DNA of 64,000 nucleotides, taken from NCBI GenBank assembly GCA_023430045.1, contig JAEZCF010000019.1, positions 42,135 to 106,134 on the forward strand, written 5' to 3'. The notes below the pieces were generated by a model. The model was not told where the DNA came from and did no database searches. It saw only the letters and a list, made by a program, of their open reading frames with translations. The position numbers and the translations under genes are program-made. Source of the stretch: Pseudomonadota bacterium (GTDB lineage: Bacteria; Pseudomonadota; Gammaproteobacteria; Xanthomonadales; Xanthomonadaceae). Below, one piece after another: positions 47,601-54,374 of this stretch (positions are counted from its first letter, which is position 1; every line of letters starts with the position of its first letter).

Positions 47601-50121
47601 GAACACCGCAGCGACCAATTCCTTGAACACCAGGGCCACCAATCTGGAAGGCGCTGTAGCGTCGCAAGGCACAGCGGTCACCAACGTTCAGGCGGAAGTC
47701 GCCGCCGCGAACCTGGCGCTGGACCGGGCAATCCGCTCGGGCAGCAACATGGTCGTGGACGGGAGCTTCGAGAATCGCCCCATCGGCACCGCGCTCCAGT
47801 CCTGGGCACCCATCGTTGCCGGTGGGCGCACAGGTGCGCAGTGCCTGCAGGTTGGGTTCAACAGCGCTGTACGCAGCACGACCCTGCAGACGTTCGATAT
47901 CACCCCGGATCGGGTCTATTACGCCGAAGGTTGGACGAAGCGCGTGGGTCCGGCGGCGGGCTCCGTTTCGCTTCGTTTCAACGCCAGTGAGAACGGAGCA
48001 AACGCGACCTATCCCAACTTTGCGACGGTCAACCTCTCGGCCATCTCGGACACGGAATGGACCAAAGTCAGCGGCTACCTGCGCGTTGCCGCTGGCAAGA
48101 ACCGGGGGCTGCTGCAGCTCAACAGCAGCTCGGGCACCACGTCAGCGACTACGCTGCTGTGGGACGACTTCGTGCTGATGGACGTCACCGAAGCCCGCGA
48201 AGCCCAGCAGACGGCTACTGCAGCGGCAGCAGCAGCCAGCACCCTGGACGGCAAGGTGACGCTGATCAACGGCGAGCTTGCAGCTCAGGGCCAGGCCATT
48301 ACCCGCGTCGAGGCCAGCACGGCCGCAGCGGACACCAAAGCGGCGAACGCACAGACGGCCGCGCAGGCAGCTGCTGACGCCGCCGGCAGCAAGGGCAAGG
48401 TGATCTACGGCACCAGCGCGCCGGCGGCCGCTGACCGCCTTGCGCAGAACCTGTGGATCGACACGACGGACGGGGCGAACACCCCGAAGCGCTGGAGCGG
48501 TTCGTCATGGGTGGCAGTGACGGACAAGGTGGCCACCGACGCGGCTGCGGCCGCAGCAGGGGCGAAGTCCACGGCCGATGCCACGGCCACCGGCCTGTCG
48601 GCCACGAACGCGCGCGTGACCTCGGCAGAAGGGCAGCTCACCGCCCACACCACGCAGATCAACCAAGCCAACGCGGCGATTGCAGGCAAGGCCAGCGCCA
48701 GCGCAGTGATCGAGCTGGACGCGAAGGTCAGCGGCACAATCGGCGGCGGCGGAAACAAGGTCGTCAATGCGTCCGTGGCAGTGGACGCAAGGGGCTGGAT
48801 GGTCGAAAGCAACGGTGGATGGGAGAGCTTGGAGTTCGGCCGCGATGTAATGGGTCGTCGCCCGGATCAGAGCAACGAGCATTCGGTAGGCATCTACTCC
48901 CCTAAGTCAAAGACCGCAAACGCCTGCGTGGTTTACAGCGAGCACTACCTGCCAGTCGATCCAGACAGCACCGTGTTTTTCAGTGCGTGGATCGCAGCCT
49001 ACGGTTACGCGGAAGTCGCAGTGGGAATGAAGTTTCAGGATGCCTCTGGCGGATGGGCTGGGGAGCCTGTCAGTGCGTGGGTGCGTCCACCGGACGAGGA
49101 CTGGGGCAGCATCAAAAATGGCTGGGCGCGGCACTGGATAAAGTCCAACGTGCCGAGCAATGCCACGAAGGTCAAGGTTGGGCTGTGGGTTCGGACTGCA
49201 TTGAACAACAGCTTCGCTGGCGGCTTCATGACGCGCCCGATGCTGGAAACAGCGCATCCGGATCAGGTCTATCCCTCGCCATACTCAACGGGCGGTAGCG
49301 AAGATCACGCCAGCATTGGGCTTTACACCGATGTCAACGGGAACATCAGTGGAATCCAGAACAAAAATGACGGAACAACTGGCGAGGTAAATATCCTGGC
49401 TAACGTGTTGAATGTCATCAGCCCTGGCGGTGCTGACGGATTGGAACTGCGGGATGGATACCTGCGCGTGTGGAAGGGTAATGCACAGCGAATCATCGGC
49501 AACGGCTTTGGAGCCAACGGTGACCTTATGGATTACTTCGGACCAAATGTAGGCGTGGGCAACGCGAGTAAGCAGAACGCGACCATGTGGATGGACGTCG
49601 ACGGTAATGCTTACTGGGGTGGAACGTTGTCTGCTGGCATCCACAAGAACGCAAATCGTACTGACAGCACTGCACCGACGCCTTATGTCGAAGTCGGCCC
49701 CTTCCAGGCCTTTGGAAAACAGCGTGTGGTGGTGGCTTCGTTCACCACACGGTCCCCGCAGTACGAAAACCTCTACCCCGGACGTTCGCCAGACAGTCCC
49801 CCGCCCGATCCGGTTATCGGAGGCGCAACCACGCTGCGGCTGCGTCGTAATGTAGGGAGCTGGCAGAATGTCACGCAGCAGTCGTTTTCGCCCGGCGCAG
49901 TTGTGCTGGACAACATCTACCACGACCGGGATGCAGGCTGGCCGGGACTTCCGAACGGCGGATGGCAGCAGAAATACTACTGGTACTGCGGTGGCTCGTT
50001 CACTGCCACTGAGCCTGGATCAACCTTCGCTGATTTCATGTACGAGGCGCAGATCACCGTTCAGTCAATCCCGCAGATCCAGAGCCAAACGGTGTCGGTA
50101 ATAAGCACAGAAGAGCCCTAA
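41683..50121 (+). CDS. giant host-specificity/central tail fibre protein (lambda J-like)
   Basis: A 2812-residue tail tip protein. The N-terminal TipJ-like part (about residues 1-790) has a hydrophobic stretch at about 84-135. Fibronectin-like domains follow (about 790-980), then a Gln-rich coiled coil (about 986-1090) and a fibre built from beta-sandwich modules at about 1126-1265, 1387-1545, 1736-1885, 2016-2175 and 2359-2535 joined by DUF1983-like helical linkers. A block of about 60 residues (Gly-Lys-Val-Ile-Phe ... Asn-Leu-Trp-Ile-Asp-Thr-Thr) occurs at about 1630 and 2237. The C-terminus carries receptor contacts. It is more than twice the length of lambda J. Start may be 41683 or 41692. 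Confidence 0.92.
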   Translation: MGLMENPAADGRLIVTPHPVLVDGQRNQPADLRPGESLYAFLMRHVEDLDGRAWQVTIGGCDVPRHLWHHVYPKHGQVIEARGAVGRSAVALVATLALAYFTFGGGAIAGFSIGTSTVAGTYAAQAAVYMAGSLLINRVLQPKQPKASPAAPSVYSISAGRNRARPYEPLGLLFGSVRIAPDLASNPYTWYEGDDQFLSMLLTPGINVDSVEALYNGDALLSSYEGVRVWHNGFPGMPSQEIPLYSNADVTEGGTLLDTSNDPKHQASAWVQRTSSAGTVRLMVGAEFQIWDRTTKGKDKVNQDQIQIQYRGVGATAWQAFGTYNIKGNNNKQQRASYAIDVPEGQYDVRVRVVGNNTDGSGAEANVVWTTLTSVQRDTATYAGIARIGIRMQANGQLNGAPDEIRCVAHARAIPVWKGDRWVTERTSNPGAQILAFARGVYDEDGVLIAGMGLPDARIDIEGLKAFMLHCAANGFTYDYRLTEPRSHEQVLDTVALAGFGHISWPRGRLSVVWAADEQPLSGVVNMGTIKKAQFQVDYTLANAADGIEYTYLDRTTWEPKTLRVPAPGVLTMLNPAQVTGEGVTSEAHAALLARYHLAQSLYQYKTITYSTRSEFMSYGRLSVLALQHDLTQWGFGGRVRGASRGSDGKVTLQLDASVPAPAEGNAYVGLRIPGERVYRVFKVSAFVGTARELTLTEAWPDDAALPGDAEKNPAWDTLWIYDFKQTPGLRVRVTGMRPENDLKGASIEVVPESAEFWHYVKTGEYVPSPNESLLNTRPVASDLKVTERQVVQGDTEYTELQATFAVSGPVGDTVVLSDTDGNGELEQVGRTVTRTATWRIPGAGTYPITVRPYSPDGNAGVAASLIYTTRGADAPPVLVDLFDVEQHSGGVRRYTWGFFSDTIQSANFAGVEIRYIAGTVAAPNWEAMTPLGDDGYHSAAFEAVLPEAGTWTFACRSRNTSGTLSTGMQVLTRTLDANLGEVIGGIEDDLDEQIQKQIEQQQQIDRDRADSIARDAAQSAQRAADYAQQQVDLLNESALRTAAVKQVADNLSAEVDARVVAVRKVADDVVAVAEAVADEEAARIADMLNEKLERQAEITVERTARQTLGESLAQQIGMVAAGSGTQFDSEAIWHFNTSTEGWSGGSNPPTVVDGMLRPGNSTSAYGQSPNNLAIDGNAYRFIKTRVRRVGTPPWRGLVRWITDADTNWNDAKSLTIPEPSFDANGLATVDIDLIPWNGASPVRAVRMALVTTQTDTDYLMYDYIGIGRPSPGASTAMVQDAVTALTNADTAEATQRTALGVQMRGNYTGNDPGAAQGLIGAVNSARIEGDRVLAERNSLIEARLPAGNGKLASEASVTAVEQASVERDTANANAVTAVNAALPAIAAQGGNKVTNGGWQFGQDVGWSYGGNRAGMAVVDEGRTGKCWRVDGAAGTRAAYANGGADMDVIAGKTYRVSFWYRTTDDYNGTSDNGKMRLGNQTGGLLTSATFGASRLEWTYRDFTYTVPTDGSVTAFRLSALANNTAGTLWVDDVAIEEVTELLANAEATRGLGVTVTNLEGTVAAHSVDLTQVRSDVAGKASAAGLQALESKVTQQGNDLTSQAGQMVQLQSGISAAQQAAQDAATTAGGKGKVIFQSAAPATADRLAQNLWIDTTGGANTPKRWNGTAWVAASDKVATDAAAAAAAAQASSSANAGAIASTNTRVAQAEGKIESHGDSITRLDNSVQTLEGAFTAIPNGTFDLDTSHWVASGNGSSFSWDAGEKALRSGPGSVRVANDTPININPGDTVKLTFRTRSSDNVTSIAAATAGFISSLANPTNWTQSWANWAATTAGEWVTRAYTWEVPSTFNPQTVYLRFAIGTINPTASAYVLIDDVVVQTPGTIGDLQNRVTANAQNLSALTNTVSVQGGNISSLSSTINQLLNDVAGKASSAVVQALDSRVVIAEGLISSYGGALTEVQARLGTLGTDVAANTAATNSLNTRATNLEGAVASQGTAVTNVQAEVAAANLALDRAIRSGSNMVVDGSFENRPIGTALQSWAPIVAGGRTGAQCLQVGFNSAVRSTTLQTFDITPDRVYYAEGWTKRVGPAAGSVSLRFNASENGANATYPNFATVNLSAISDTEWTKVSGYLRVAAGKNRGLLQLNSSSGTTSATTLLWDDFVLMDVTEAREAQQTATAAAAAASTLDGKVTLINGELAAQGQAITRVEASTAAADTKAANAQTAAQAAADAAGSKGKVIYGTSAPAAADRLAQNLWIDTTDGANTPKRWSGSSWVAVTDKVATDAAAAAAGAKSTADATATGLSATNARVTSAEGQLTAHTTQINQANAAIAGKASASAVIELDAKVSGTIGGGGNKVVNASVAVDARGWMVESNGGWESLEFGRDVMGRRPDQSNEHSVGIYSPKSKTANACVVYSEHYLPVDPDSTVFFSAWIAAYGYAEVAVGMKFQDASGGWAGEPVSAWVRPPDEDWGSIKNGWARHWIKSNVPSNATKVKVGLWVRTALNNSFAGGFMTRPMLETAHPDQVYPSPYSTGGSEDHASIGLYTDVNGNISGIQNKNDGTTGEVNILANVLNVISPGGADGLELRDGYLRVWKGNAQRIIGNGFGANGDLMDYFGPNVGVGNASKQNATMWMDVDGNAYWGGTLSAGIHKNANRTDSTAPTPYVEVGPFQAFGKQRVVVASFTTRSPQYENLYPGRSPDSPPPDPVIGGATTLRLRRNVGSWQNVTQQSFSPGAVVLDNIYHDRDAGWPGLPNGGWQQKYYWYCGGSFTATEPGSTFADFMYEAQITVQSIPQIQSQTVSVISTEEP

Positions 50122-50129
50122 ACGCTGCA

Positions 50130-50153
50130 GAGCCGCCAGCGTCCCTGCGGCTC
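50130..50153 (+). terminator. hairpin after the host-specificity gene
   Basis: GAGCCGC, a ten-base loop, and GCGGCTC. There is no T-run, so it may be an mRNA end structure rather than a strong terminator. Confidence 0.4.
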
Positions 50154-50177
50154 GCCCTACCATCAGGAAAAAAGAAA

Positions 50178-50393
50178 ATGAACTTCAATGCAGTTCTGAA
50201 CCTCCGCACCGAATCCGCCGGCCAGCGCGGCGTGGTCGTCCTGGAGTTCCTCCCCGAGCCGGGCCTCAATGCCGGCAAGCTGACGATGAGCGTTCCGCCG
50301 GCAGTCGCGGCCGAACTGGAAGTCGGCGCCGCCTATCGCTTCGAGGCGACCAAGGTGGAAGAGCCGGAGGAAGAAGTCGAAGAGGGCGCCTAA
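50178..50393 (+). CDS. small phage protein after the tail fibre gene, hypothetical
   Basis: A 71-residue acidic protein with Val-Val-Val-Leu-Glu-Phe-Leu-Pro and Leu-Thr-Met-Ser-Val-Pro-Pro-Ala-Val-Ala-Ala-Glu-Leu, ending in an acidic Glu-rich tail. GGAAAAAAG precedes the ATG. It could be a tail fibre assembly or late accessory protein. A decayed second copy of its 3-prime half lies at about 50533-50645. Family not recognised. Confidence 0.65.
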   Translation: MNFNAVLNLRTESAGQRGVVVLEFLPEPGLNAGKLTMSVPPAVAAELEVGAAYRFEATKVEEPEEEVEEGA

Positions 50394-50410
50394 GCGCCTC
50401 TCTTACTGCC

Positions 50411-50511
50411 TCACTCAACAGGGTCGAGCAGCTCCGGAGCGTTGGCCCGGGGCGTGTTCACCGCGCGGCTGACGCGGTAGGCCTCCCAAGGATGGGGGCC
50501 GGATGGCCAGC
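50411..50511 (-). pseudogene. relic of the 3-prime end of an SRAP (yedK) gene
   Basis: About 100 bases, beginning TCACTCAACAGG, that closely match the last codons and stop of the intact SRAP gene at 52439-52545 in the same orientation, with scattered differences and a small deletion. No open frame remains. It is a duplication scar and the left boundary of the inserted gene pair. Confidence 0.75.
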
Positions 50512-50532
50512 AGCGATCGCGTTGCACCCTGC

Positions 50533-50645
50533 ACCTCAATCCAAAGGCGAACATCGGCGCGCCGAACTTGACAATGGCCGTCTCGCCGACGGCCGCAGCC
50601 GAAATGGAAGTAGGGGCTACCTACCGCTTCGAGGCGGTCAAATGC
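50533..50645 (+). pseudogene. relic copy of the 71-residue gene
   Basis: Reads as a diverged, frame-broken version of 50262-50355: CTGACGATGAGCGTT becomes TTGACAATGGCCGTC, followed by similar codons for Ala-Ala-Glu-Met-Glu-Val-Gly-Ala and Tyr-Arg-Phe-Glu-Ala-Val. With the SRAP relic, it fills the 376-base stretch 50394-50769, which otherwise holds only the terminator at 50725. Confidence 0.65.
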
Positions 50646-50719
50646 CTCAAATCGTAGACGAGTGATCTCAGGGCGGCAGCTTGGCAGAAGTAGGTCAGTA
50701 CTGAGGCGAGAAATCTATC

Positions 50720-50751
50720 TAAAAATGGCGTCGGTGGGAAGCCGACGCCAT
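50720..50751 (-). terminator. intrinsic terminator of the leftward gene pair
   Basis: Read leftward: ATGGCGTCGG, a seven-base loop, CCGACGCCAT, then TTTTTAG. It lies 19 bases beyond the stop at 50770 and closes the leftward operon. Confidence 0.85.
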
Positions 50752-50769
50752 GATCACTCAGGATATCTT

Positions 50770-51207
50770 TTACGCTCCTACGGTGATAACCCCGTTGCAT
50801 TTAATCTGACAGCCGCTACCGATAGGGCCGCTGCCACCGCCAGCGCCAGTTCCGCCGCCGCCACCAGGGCTGTCTCCCGCACCGCCACCACCTGGATTGC
50901 CATTGGTAATCGGAACCACCGGGCCGCCCTGAAAGTCACCGGAGCTGGATTTGGTATAAGTAACGCAAGCAGTAGGGCCGCAGACAGTGATTGAGTCTCC
51001 GGGAACAACTATGAATCCCATGTCGGACCGCTTGATAAAGCTCTTCGTGGCCGCATCAGGTAGCGGTGTACTGAGCATGCAAGAGTTACACACATATGGA
51101 CCCCAATGGTCATTTTTAAGCGCATAAGCGTAAGCTGTGGCGGCAATTAGGGCGATTGCGCTTAACCCAACAAAGAGTTTTCTAGAGTTTGGCTTCTTGG
51201 CATACAT
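50770..51207 (-). CDS. membrane-anchored Gly-rich Cys protein, hypothetical
   Basis: A 145-residue protein with an N-terminal hydrophobic helix (about residues 10-28), then a predicted periplasmic domain with six Cys residues: Cys-Asn-Ser-Cys, Val-Cys-Gly-Pro-Thr-Ala-Cys-Val, and two near the C-terminus. A Gly-rich, low-complexity stretch of about 35 residues separates the last pair. Disulfides are likely. It begins ten bases after the Sel1-like gene, so the two are one operon with its own terminator. No family is recognised. Visibly AT-richer than the tail genes. Confidence 0.65.
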   Translation of the reverse strand: MYAKKPNSRKLFVGLSAIALIAATAYAYALKNDHWGPYVCNSCMLSTPLPDAATKSFIKRSDMGFIVVPGDSITVCGPTACVTYTKSSSGDFQGGPVVPITNGNPGGGGAGDSPGGGGGTGAGGGSGPIGSGCQIKCNGVITVGA

Positions 51208-51217
51208 CCTTGTTTTC

Positions 51218-52081
51218 CTATTTGGTAATCATTTCAAAAGTTCTGTCGCCCACGATTTTGGCGGATCGGAGCTGTGACTGAGTAAGCTTCGCTGTCGCCT
51301 CCTGTAGTGGATTTTTGATCGAGTATTCGCTGTTGATTTTATTTAGCGCAATTTCTAATCCATAATACATTGCTGGATCAGCGGGGACAGTAAAGCCTAC
51401 CATGTATGCATTTGATAATGTCATCAGTGCGTCAACACTGCCTTTTGAAATCGCTTCATTTAGGTAAGATATTGCGTTTGAGCGCCATTCGTCAAACGCT
51501 TCCGAGTCTTTGTCTATGGGTGTTCCGAGTATTTTGTCAGGATTGCTCGAATATAAAATCTGAGCTTCAATAGAGCCTTGCGCAGCCGCCTTGGACAGCC
51601 AGTTTTGAGACTGCGAAAGCATGCTGGAATCGACTTTTATGCATTCATTCAGCTTTCGGTCTATGTTTTCTTCATAGCGGTCATTGGCGCCTATGCGCTT
51701 TGCCCACGCTAGCTCTTCTGGTGAGCTAGACTCGATGTAGCTGATGCATTCGTTTAGTGTGAGGTATATCTGATATGTCGCATCTGCATCGCCTCGCGCA
51801 GAGGCATCCCTGTGCAAATCTATCCACTGACCTGCGTCACCTCTAGGCCGAAAATCACCGATTCTGTGTAATGTAAATGCTTTCCCAACTTCCATTGTCT
51901 TTGTCGGACCATTGGAGGAGATGGATCTGCTAGGTTGCTGCATTTCAGTTGATTGTCTTGCGGAGTCAAGTGAGCCGATTTTTACATCATTCGTGGTATT
52001 GCTTTTAGCCATATAGGCCATGCCTGCAGCTGCCGCTAATGCAGCCAGCATCGCGATAATTAGCTTGGCCTTGGATGACAT
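51218..52081 (-). CDS. membrane-anchored Sel1-like protein, hypothetical
   Basis: A 287-residue protein with an N-terminal membrane anchor (about residues 6-24). The rest is an exported helical domain with Sel1/TPR-like pairs: Ala-Arg-Gly-Asp-Ala-Asp-Ala-Thr-Tyr-Gln-Ile-Tyr, Trp-Leu-Ser-Lys-Ala-Ala-Ala-Gln-Gly-Ser, and Tyr-Leu-Asn-Glu-Ala-Ile-Ser-Lys-Gly-Ser-Val-Asp-Ala-Leu. Such repeats mediate protein contacts. It is the first gene of a leftward pair, AT-richer than the rest of the prophage, with an 18-bp palindrome upstream. Function unknown; a lysogenic conversion role is possible. Confidence 0.7.
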   Translation of the reverse strand: MSSKAKLIIAMLAALAAAAGMAYMAKSNTTNDVKIGSLDSARQSTEMQQPSRSISSNGPTKTMEVGKAFTLHRIGDFRPRGDAGQWIDLHRDASARGDADATYQIYLTLNECISYIESSSPEELAWAKRIGANDRYEENIDRKLNECIKVDSSMLSQSQNWLSKAAAQGSIEAQILYSSNPDKILGTPIDKDSEAFDEWRSNAISYLNEAISKGSVDALMTLSNAYMVGFTVPADPAMYYGLEIALNKINSEYSIKNPLQEATAKLTQSQLRSAKIVGDRTFEMITK

Positions 52082-52438
52082 GTTTATATATTCTCATTGA
52101 TTATGGCGAGATGCATGCCGGAATGGCCGCCGCTCCGGGATGCTTGCGATTGCATACGATCTTAGGAAATATTAAAGCTCTAGTCCTGTAGGAAGGCCGC
52201 TGGGCTTGCTGTAGGAATTCCCCTACATCACTTGGTACGGTCGGTGCGTATGTGTCTGGGGCGACGTCCCCGGTGGTCTGCTGTTGGTGGCGGACCTGAC
52301 TCAGGGGCGGGCGCCTGCAGGACAACGATATCTACGACACTCAGGCCGTGCCTACGCAGACCGAAACCATCATCACCGCCGCCGCAACGCTGGTCGGGGT
52401 TCGGGTAAGCAGCAACACGGGGCAGGAGTAGTAGACTT
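52082..52438. other. intergenic region with palindrome and possible coding relic
   Basis: A 357-base stretch without a supported gene. It holds the palindrome at 52210-52227, a half-site at 52187-52192, and on the plus strand an open stretch of about 40 codons (about 52303-52431) ending TAG that reads like the end of a lost gene (Asp-Ile-Tyr-Asp-Thr-Gln-Ala-Val-Pro-Thr). No start is present, so no gene is called. Confidence 0.45.
52210..52227. promoter_or_regulatory. 18-bp palindrome upstream of the leftward pair
   Basis: TGTAGGAATTCCCCTACA, differing at one base from the palindrome at 53246-53263. It lies 129 bases before the start of the Sel1-like gene. The form is like sites for dimeric LuxR/NarL-type regulators, but the regulator is unknown. 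Confidence 0.6.
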
Positions 52439-53104
52439 TCACTCAACAGGTTCGAGCAGCACCGGAGCGTTGTTCCGGGGCGTGTTCACCGCGCGACTGA
52501 CCCGATAGGCCTCCATGGACGGGGGCTCACAGGCCAGCAGCATGGCCATGGCGTCATCCGGGCCGGCCGCCAGCCAGTCATCGACCTGCGCCGGCGGGAT
52601 CCATACCGGCATGCGATCGTGGATGTCGGCCGATACGCCGCTGCTGTCGCCGGTGATGACGGTGAAGGTGCCGAGGTTGCCGTCGGGCAGCAGCGGGGAG
52701 GCGTCCTCCCACAGGCCGGCGGCGAACAACGGCGAGGCCGCATGGATGAACCACGGATCCTTCTTCCCGTCTTCGGCGCTCACCGACCATTCGTAGTAGC
52801 CGGCCATCGGCACCAGGCACCGGCGTTTCTTGAAAGCCGACCGGAAGGCCGGCTTCGTTGCCACGGTCTCGATGCGGGCGTTGATCGTGGACCCCTGCAG
52901 GCTTTTCGCCTTCGCCCAGAAGGGCAGGAGGCCCCACGACAGGCGGGTGACCTGCCGCCCTTCGCCGCGGTCCAGGATGACCGATGCCCGCTGGGTGGGT
53001 GCCAAGTTGAAACTGGGGTGGATCTCGGCCAAGCCCGGGGCAAGGTCAGCCAGGTCGGCTTGGCCGAAGTCAACGATGGGGAGCTGGACGAATCGACCGC
53101 ACAT
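52439..53104 (-). CDS. yedK: SOS response-associated peptidase (SRAP, YedK/HMCES family)
   Basis: A 221-residue SRAP protein. Catalytic Cys2 follows the initiator Met (Met-Cys-Gly-Arg-Phe), which decides the start at 53104 over the longer frame. Other marks are Phe-Asn-Leu-Ala-Pro-Thr with the active-site Asn, Trp-Gly-Leu-Leu-Pro-Phe-Trp-Ala, Asn-Ala-Arg-Ile-Glu, Arg-Cys-Leu-Val-Pro-Met-Ala-Gly-Tyr-Tyr-Glu-Trp, and His in Asp-Ile-His-Asp-Arg-Met-Pro. YedK forms a thiazolidine crosslink to abasic sites in single-stranded DNA and shields them. It shares the prophage arm with umuDC. Confidence 0.95.
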   Translation of the reverse strand: MCGRFVQLPIVDFGQADLADLAPGLAEIHPSFNLAPTQRASVILDRGEGRQVTRLSWGLLPFWAKAKSLQGSTINARIETVATKPAFRSAFKKRRCLVPMAGYYEWSVSAEDGKKDPWFIHAASPLFAAGLWEDASPLLPDGNLGTFTVITGDSSGVSADIHDRMPVWIPPAQVDDWLAAGPDDAMAMLLACEPPSMEAYRVSRAVNTPRNNAPVLLEPVE

Positions 53105-53245
53105 GGAGTGAACGTATCGCTCCATACATGGTGCCTAGGTGAAACGCTTGGGCGTGACCCCAGTGGGATGCCGAAACCAGCCAACTGACAGAGAGACGTG
53201 AAAATTCCTTCCCGTCCCAATGGAGCACGAGCATGAGAGTAGATT

Positions 53246-53263
53246 TGTAGGAATTTCCCTACA
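53246..53263. promoter_or_regulatory. 18-bp palindrome upstream of the rightward pair
   Basis: TGTAGGAATTTCCCTACA, 74 bases before the ATG at 53338 and almost identical to the one at 52210. It probably marks the promoter region of the soluble/membrane pair. Confidence 0.6.
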
Positions 53264-53337
53264 GGACTGCGTCGCTCTTTAGTGCATGATTTGGTGGGGG
53301 GCTTTGAGCCCGAGGCCAGAACTAGAGAGGGGGGCTT

Positions 53338-54369
53338 ATGTCTGCTGGGCAACGTGTTGTACGTCGAAATGCTTATCTAAAGCGAGTAAAATTCAATTAT
53401 GGTCGGCGGAAAAATCCGCCATCTCATAAGCTTGAAGATTTACTGCTCTCCGTTCGATCTTCCACTACCGATTGGACTAATCGCCATTGGCCGGAGCGGC
53501 CAGCTGGCGGTCCGAATCCTGATGCTGGAACTAGGTTCATGTATTTCGGTGAGATGAAGAGACGTCGTACTCAAAGTGACGGATCTGGAGGGGGTTTTTA
53601 CTTCACCGTTGGATCTTACGTTTACGGCCAAGGTGAGCACCAGATTGCGGTAGATCTTCGTGACCCAGAGCCTGACATCAATTCGGGACCAATGTATGAC
53701 GCCAAAGGACAGAAGCGCTCAATACTGCACGAGTTCCGATGTGTCGCACTCGGTGAGACGCTGATCGTCCAAAATGAGCAAGGCGGGGGCGGGATGCCAG
53801 CTCTTGCACTGTTTTTGTCCAATATCTTGAGGAAGCATAATGCATCTCTTCAGCTTCCTAACCTTATATTCATGGATGTCTTCGCTAATAAATTGCGGAA
53901 GATAATTGAGCAGGGTGGCGGTGTAAAGAGTATGCAGGTAAGGGTCGTTGACGGTGCTCGGCCCACTGAAAAGGCTACTCTTGCAATTGCGACCCCTCTA
54001 TATGACGCAAAAAAAGCCGTCGCAAATACGGGCAGGCTGATAGTGAGGTGGGAGGCGGATGATGACGATGGGTTGGACGTTGATACCGTAATTGATACCT
54101 TTACAGCTGGGCGTGAAGTTGCGTCAGACCTCGATAAGGTAGACTTGGAGACAATGACTGGCGGGCCAATCAGGAACATCGGGAAGTATAAGGCTAAGAC
54201 CGAGATTCCAGTAACCATTGATGCAAGCGGAATCGAGTATAAAAACGAGATAAAGCCGCTGTTGTATGAGTATTTGGATGACCTGAGAACACCTGATGAC
54301 GAAGGCTGGCGTTTAATTGATGACGAAGGCCTGTTTCTCACTGGCCGAGTTCTTTCAACTGAAGATTGA
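53338..54369 (+). CDS. soluble partner of a putative two-gene membrane immunity cassette
   Basis: A 343-residue soluble protein with no family I can name. It starts with a basic stretch (Arg-Arg-Asn-Ala-Tyr-Leu-Lys-Arg), then a beta-rich part with Phe-Tyr-Phe-Thr-Val-Gly-Ser-Tyr. Then comes Val-Ala-Leu-Gly-Glu-Thr-Leu-Ile-Val-Gln-Asn-Glu-Gln-Gly-Gly-Gly-Gly (about 139-155), a segment around Ile-Phe-Met-Asp-Val-Phe, a very acidic Asp-rich stretch (about 238-246), and an alpha/beta C-terminus. The overall outline loosely recalls RexA. AT-rich and poorly matched to phage codon use. It is followed after five bases by a four-helix membrane protein gene. Confidence 0.7.
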   Translation: MSAGQRVVRRNAYLKRVKFNYGRRKNPPSHKLEDLLLSVRSSTTDWTNRHWPERPAGGPNPDAGTRFMYFGEMKRRRTQSDGSGGGFYFTVGSYVYGQGEHQIAVDLRDPEPDINSGPMYDAKGQKRSILHEFRCVALGETLIVQNEQGGGGMPALALFLSNILRKHNASLQLPNLIFMDVFANKLRKIIEQGGGVKSMQVRVVDGARPTEKATLAIATPLYDAKKAVANTGRLIVRWEADDDDGLDVDTVIDTFTAGREVASDLDKVDLETMTGGPIRNIGKYKAKTEIPVTIDASGIEYKNEIKPLLYEYLDDLRTPDDEGWRLIDDEGLFLTGRVLSTED

Positions 54370-54374
54370 GATAA

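Noticed and set aside
44554..47667. 1037-codon open frame on the minus strand
   Set aside because: It is antisense to the host-specificity gene, whose repeated GC-rich codons keep the opposite frame open. The translation has no domain and the plus-strand frame carries clear phage tail motifs.
52228..52446. 72-codon minus-strand frame upstream of the palindrome
   Set aside because: No ribosome site or family and unusual composition. It covers the end of the SRAP gene region and a possible relic on the other strand.
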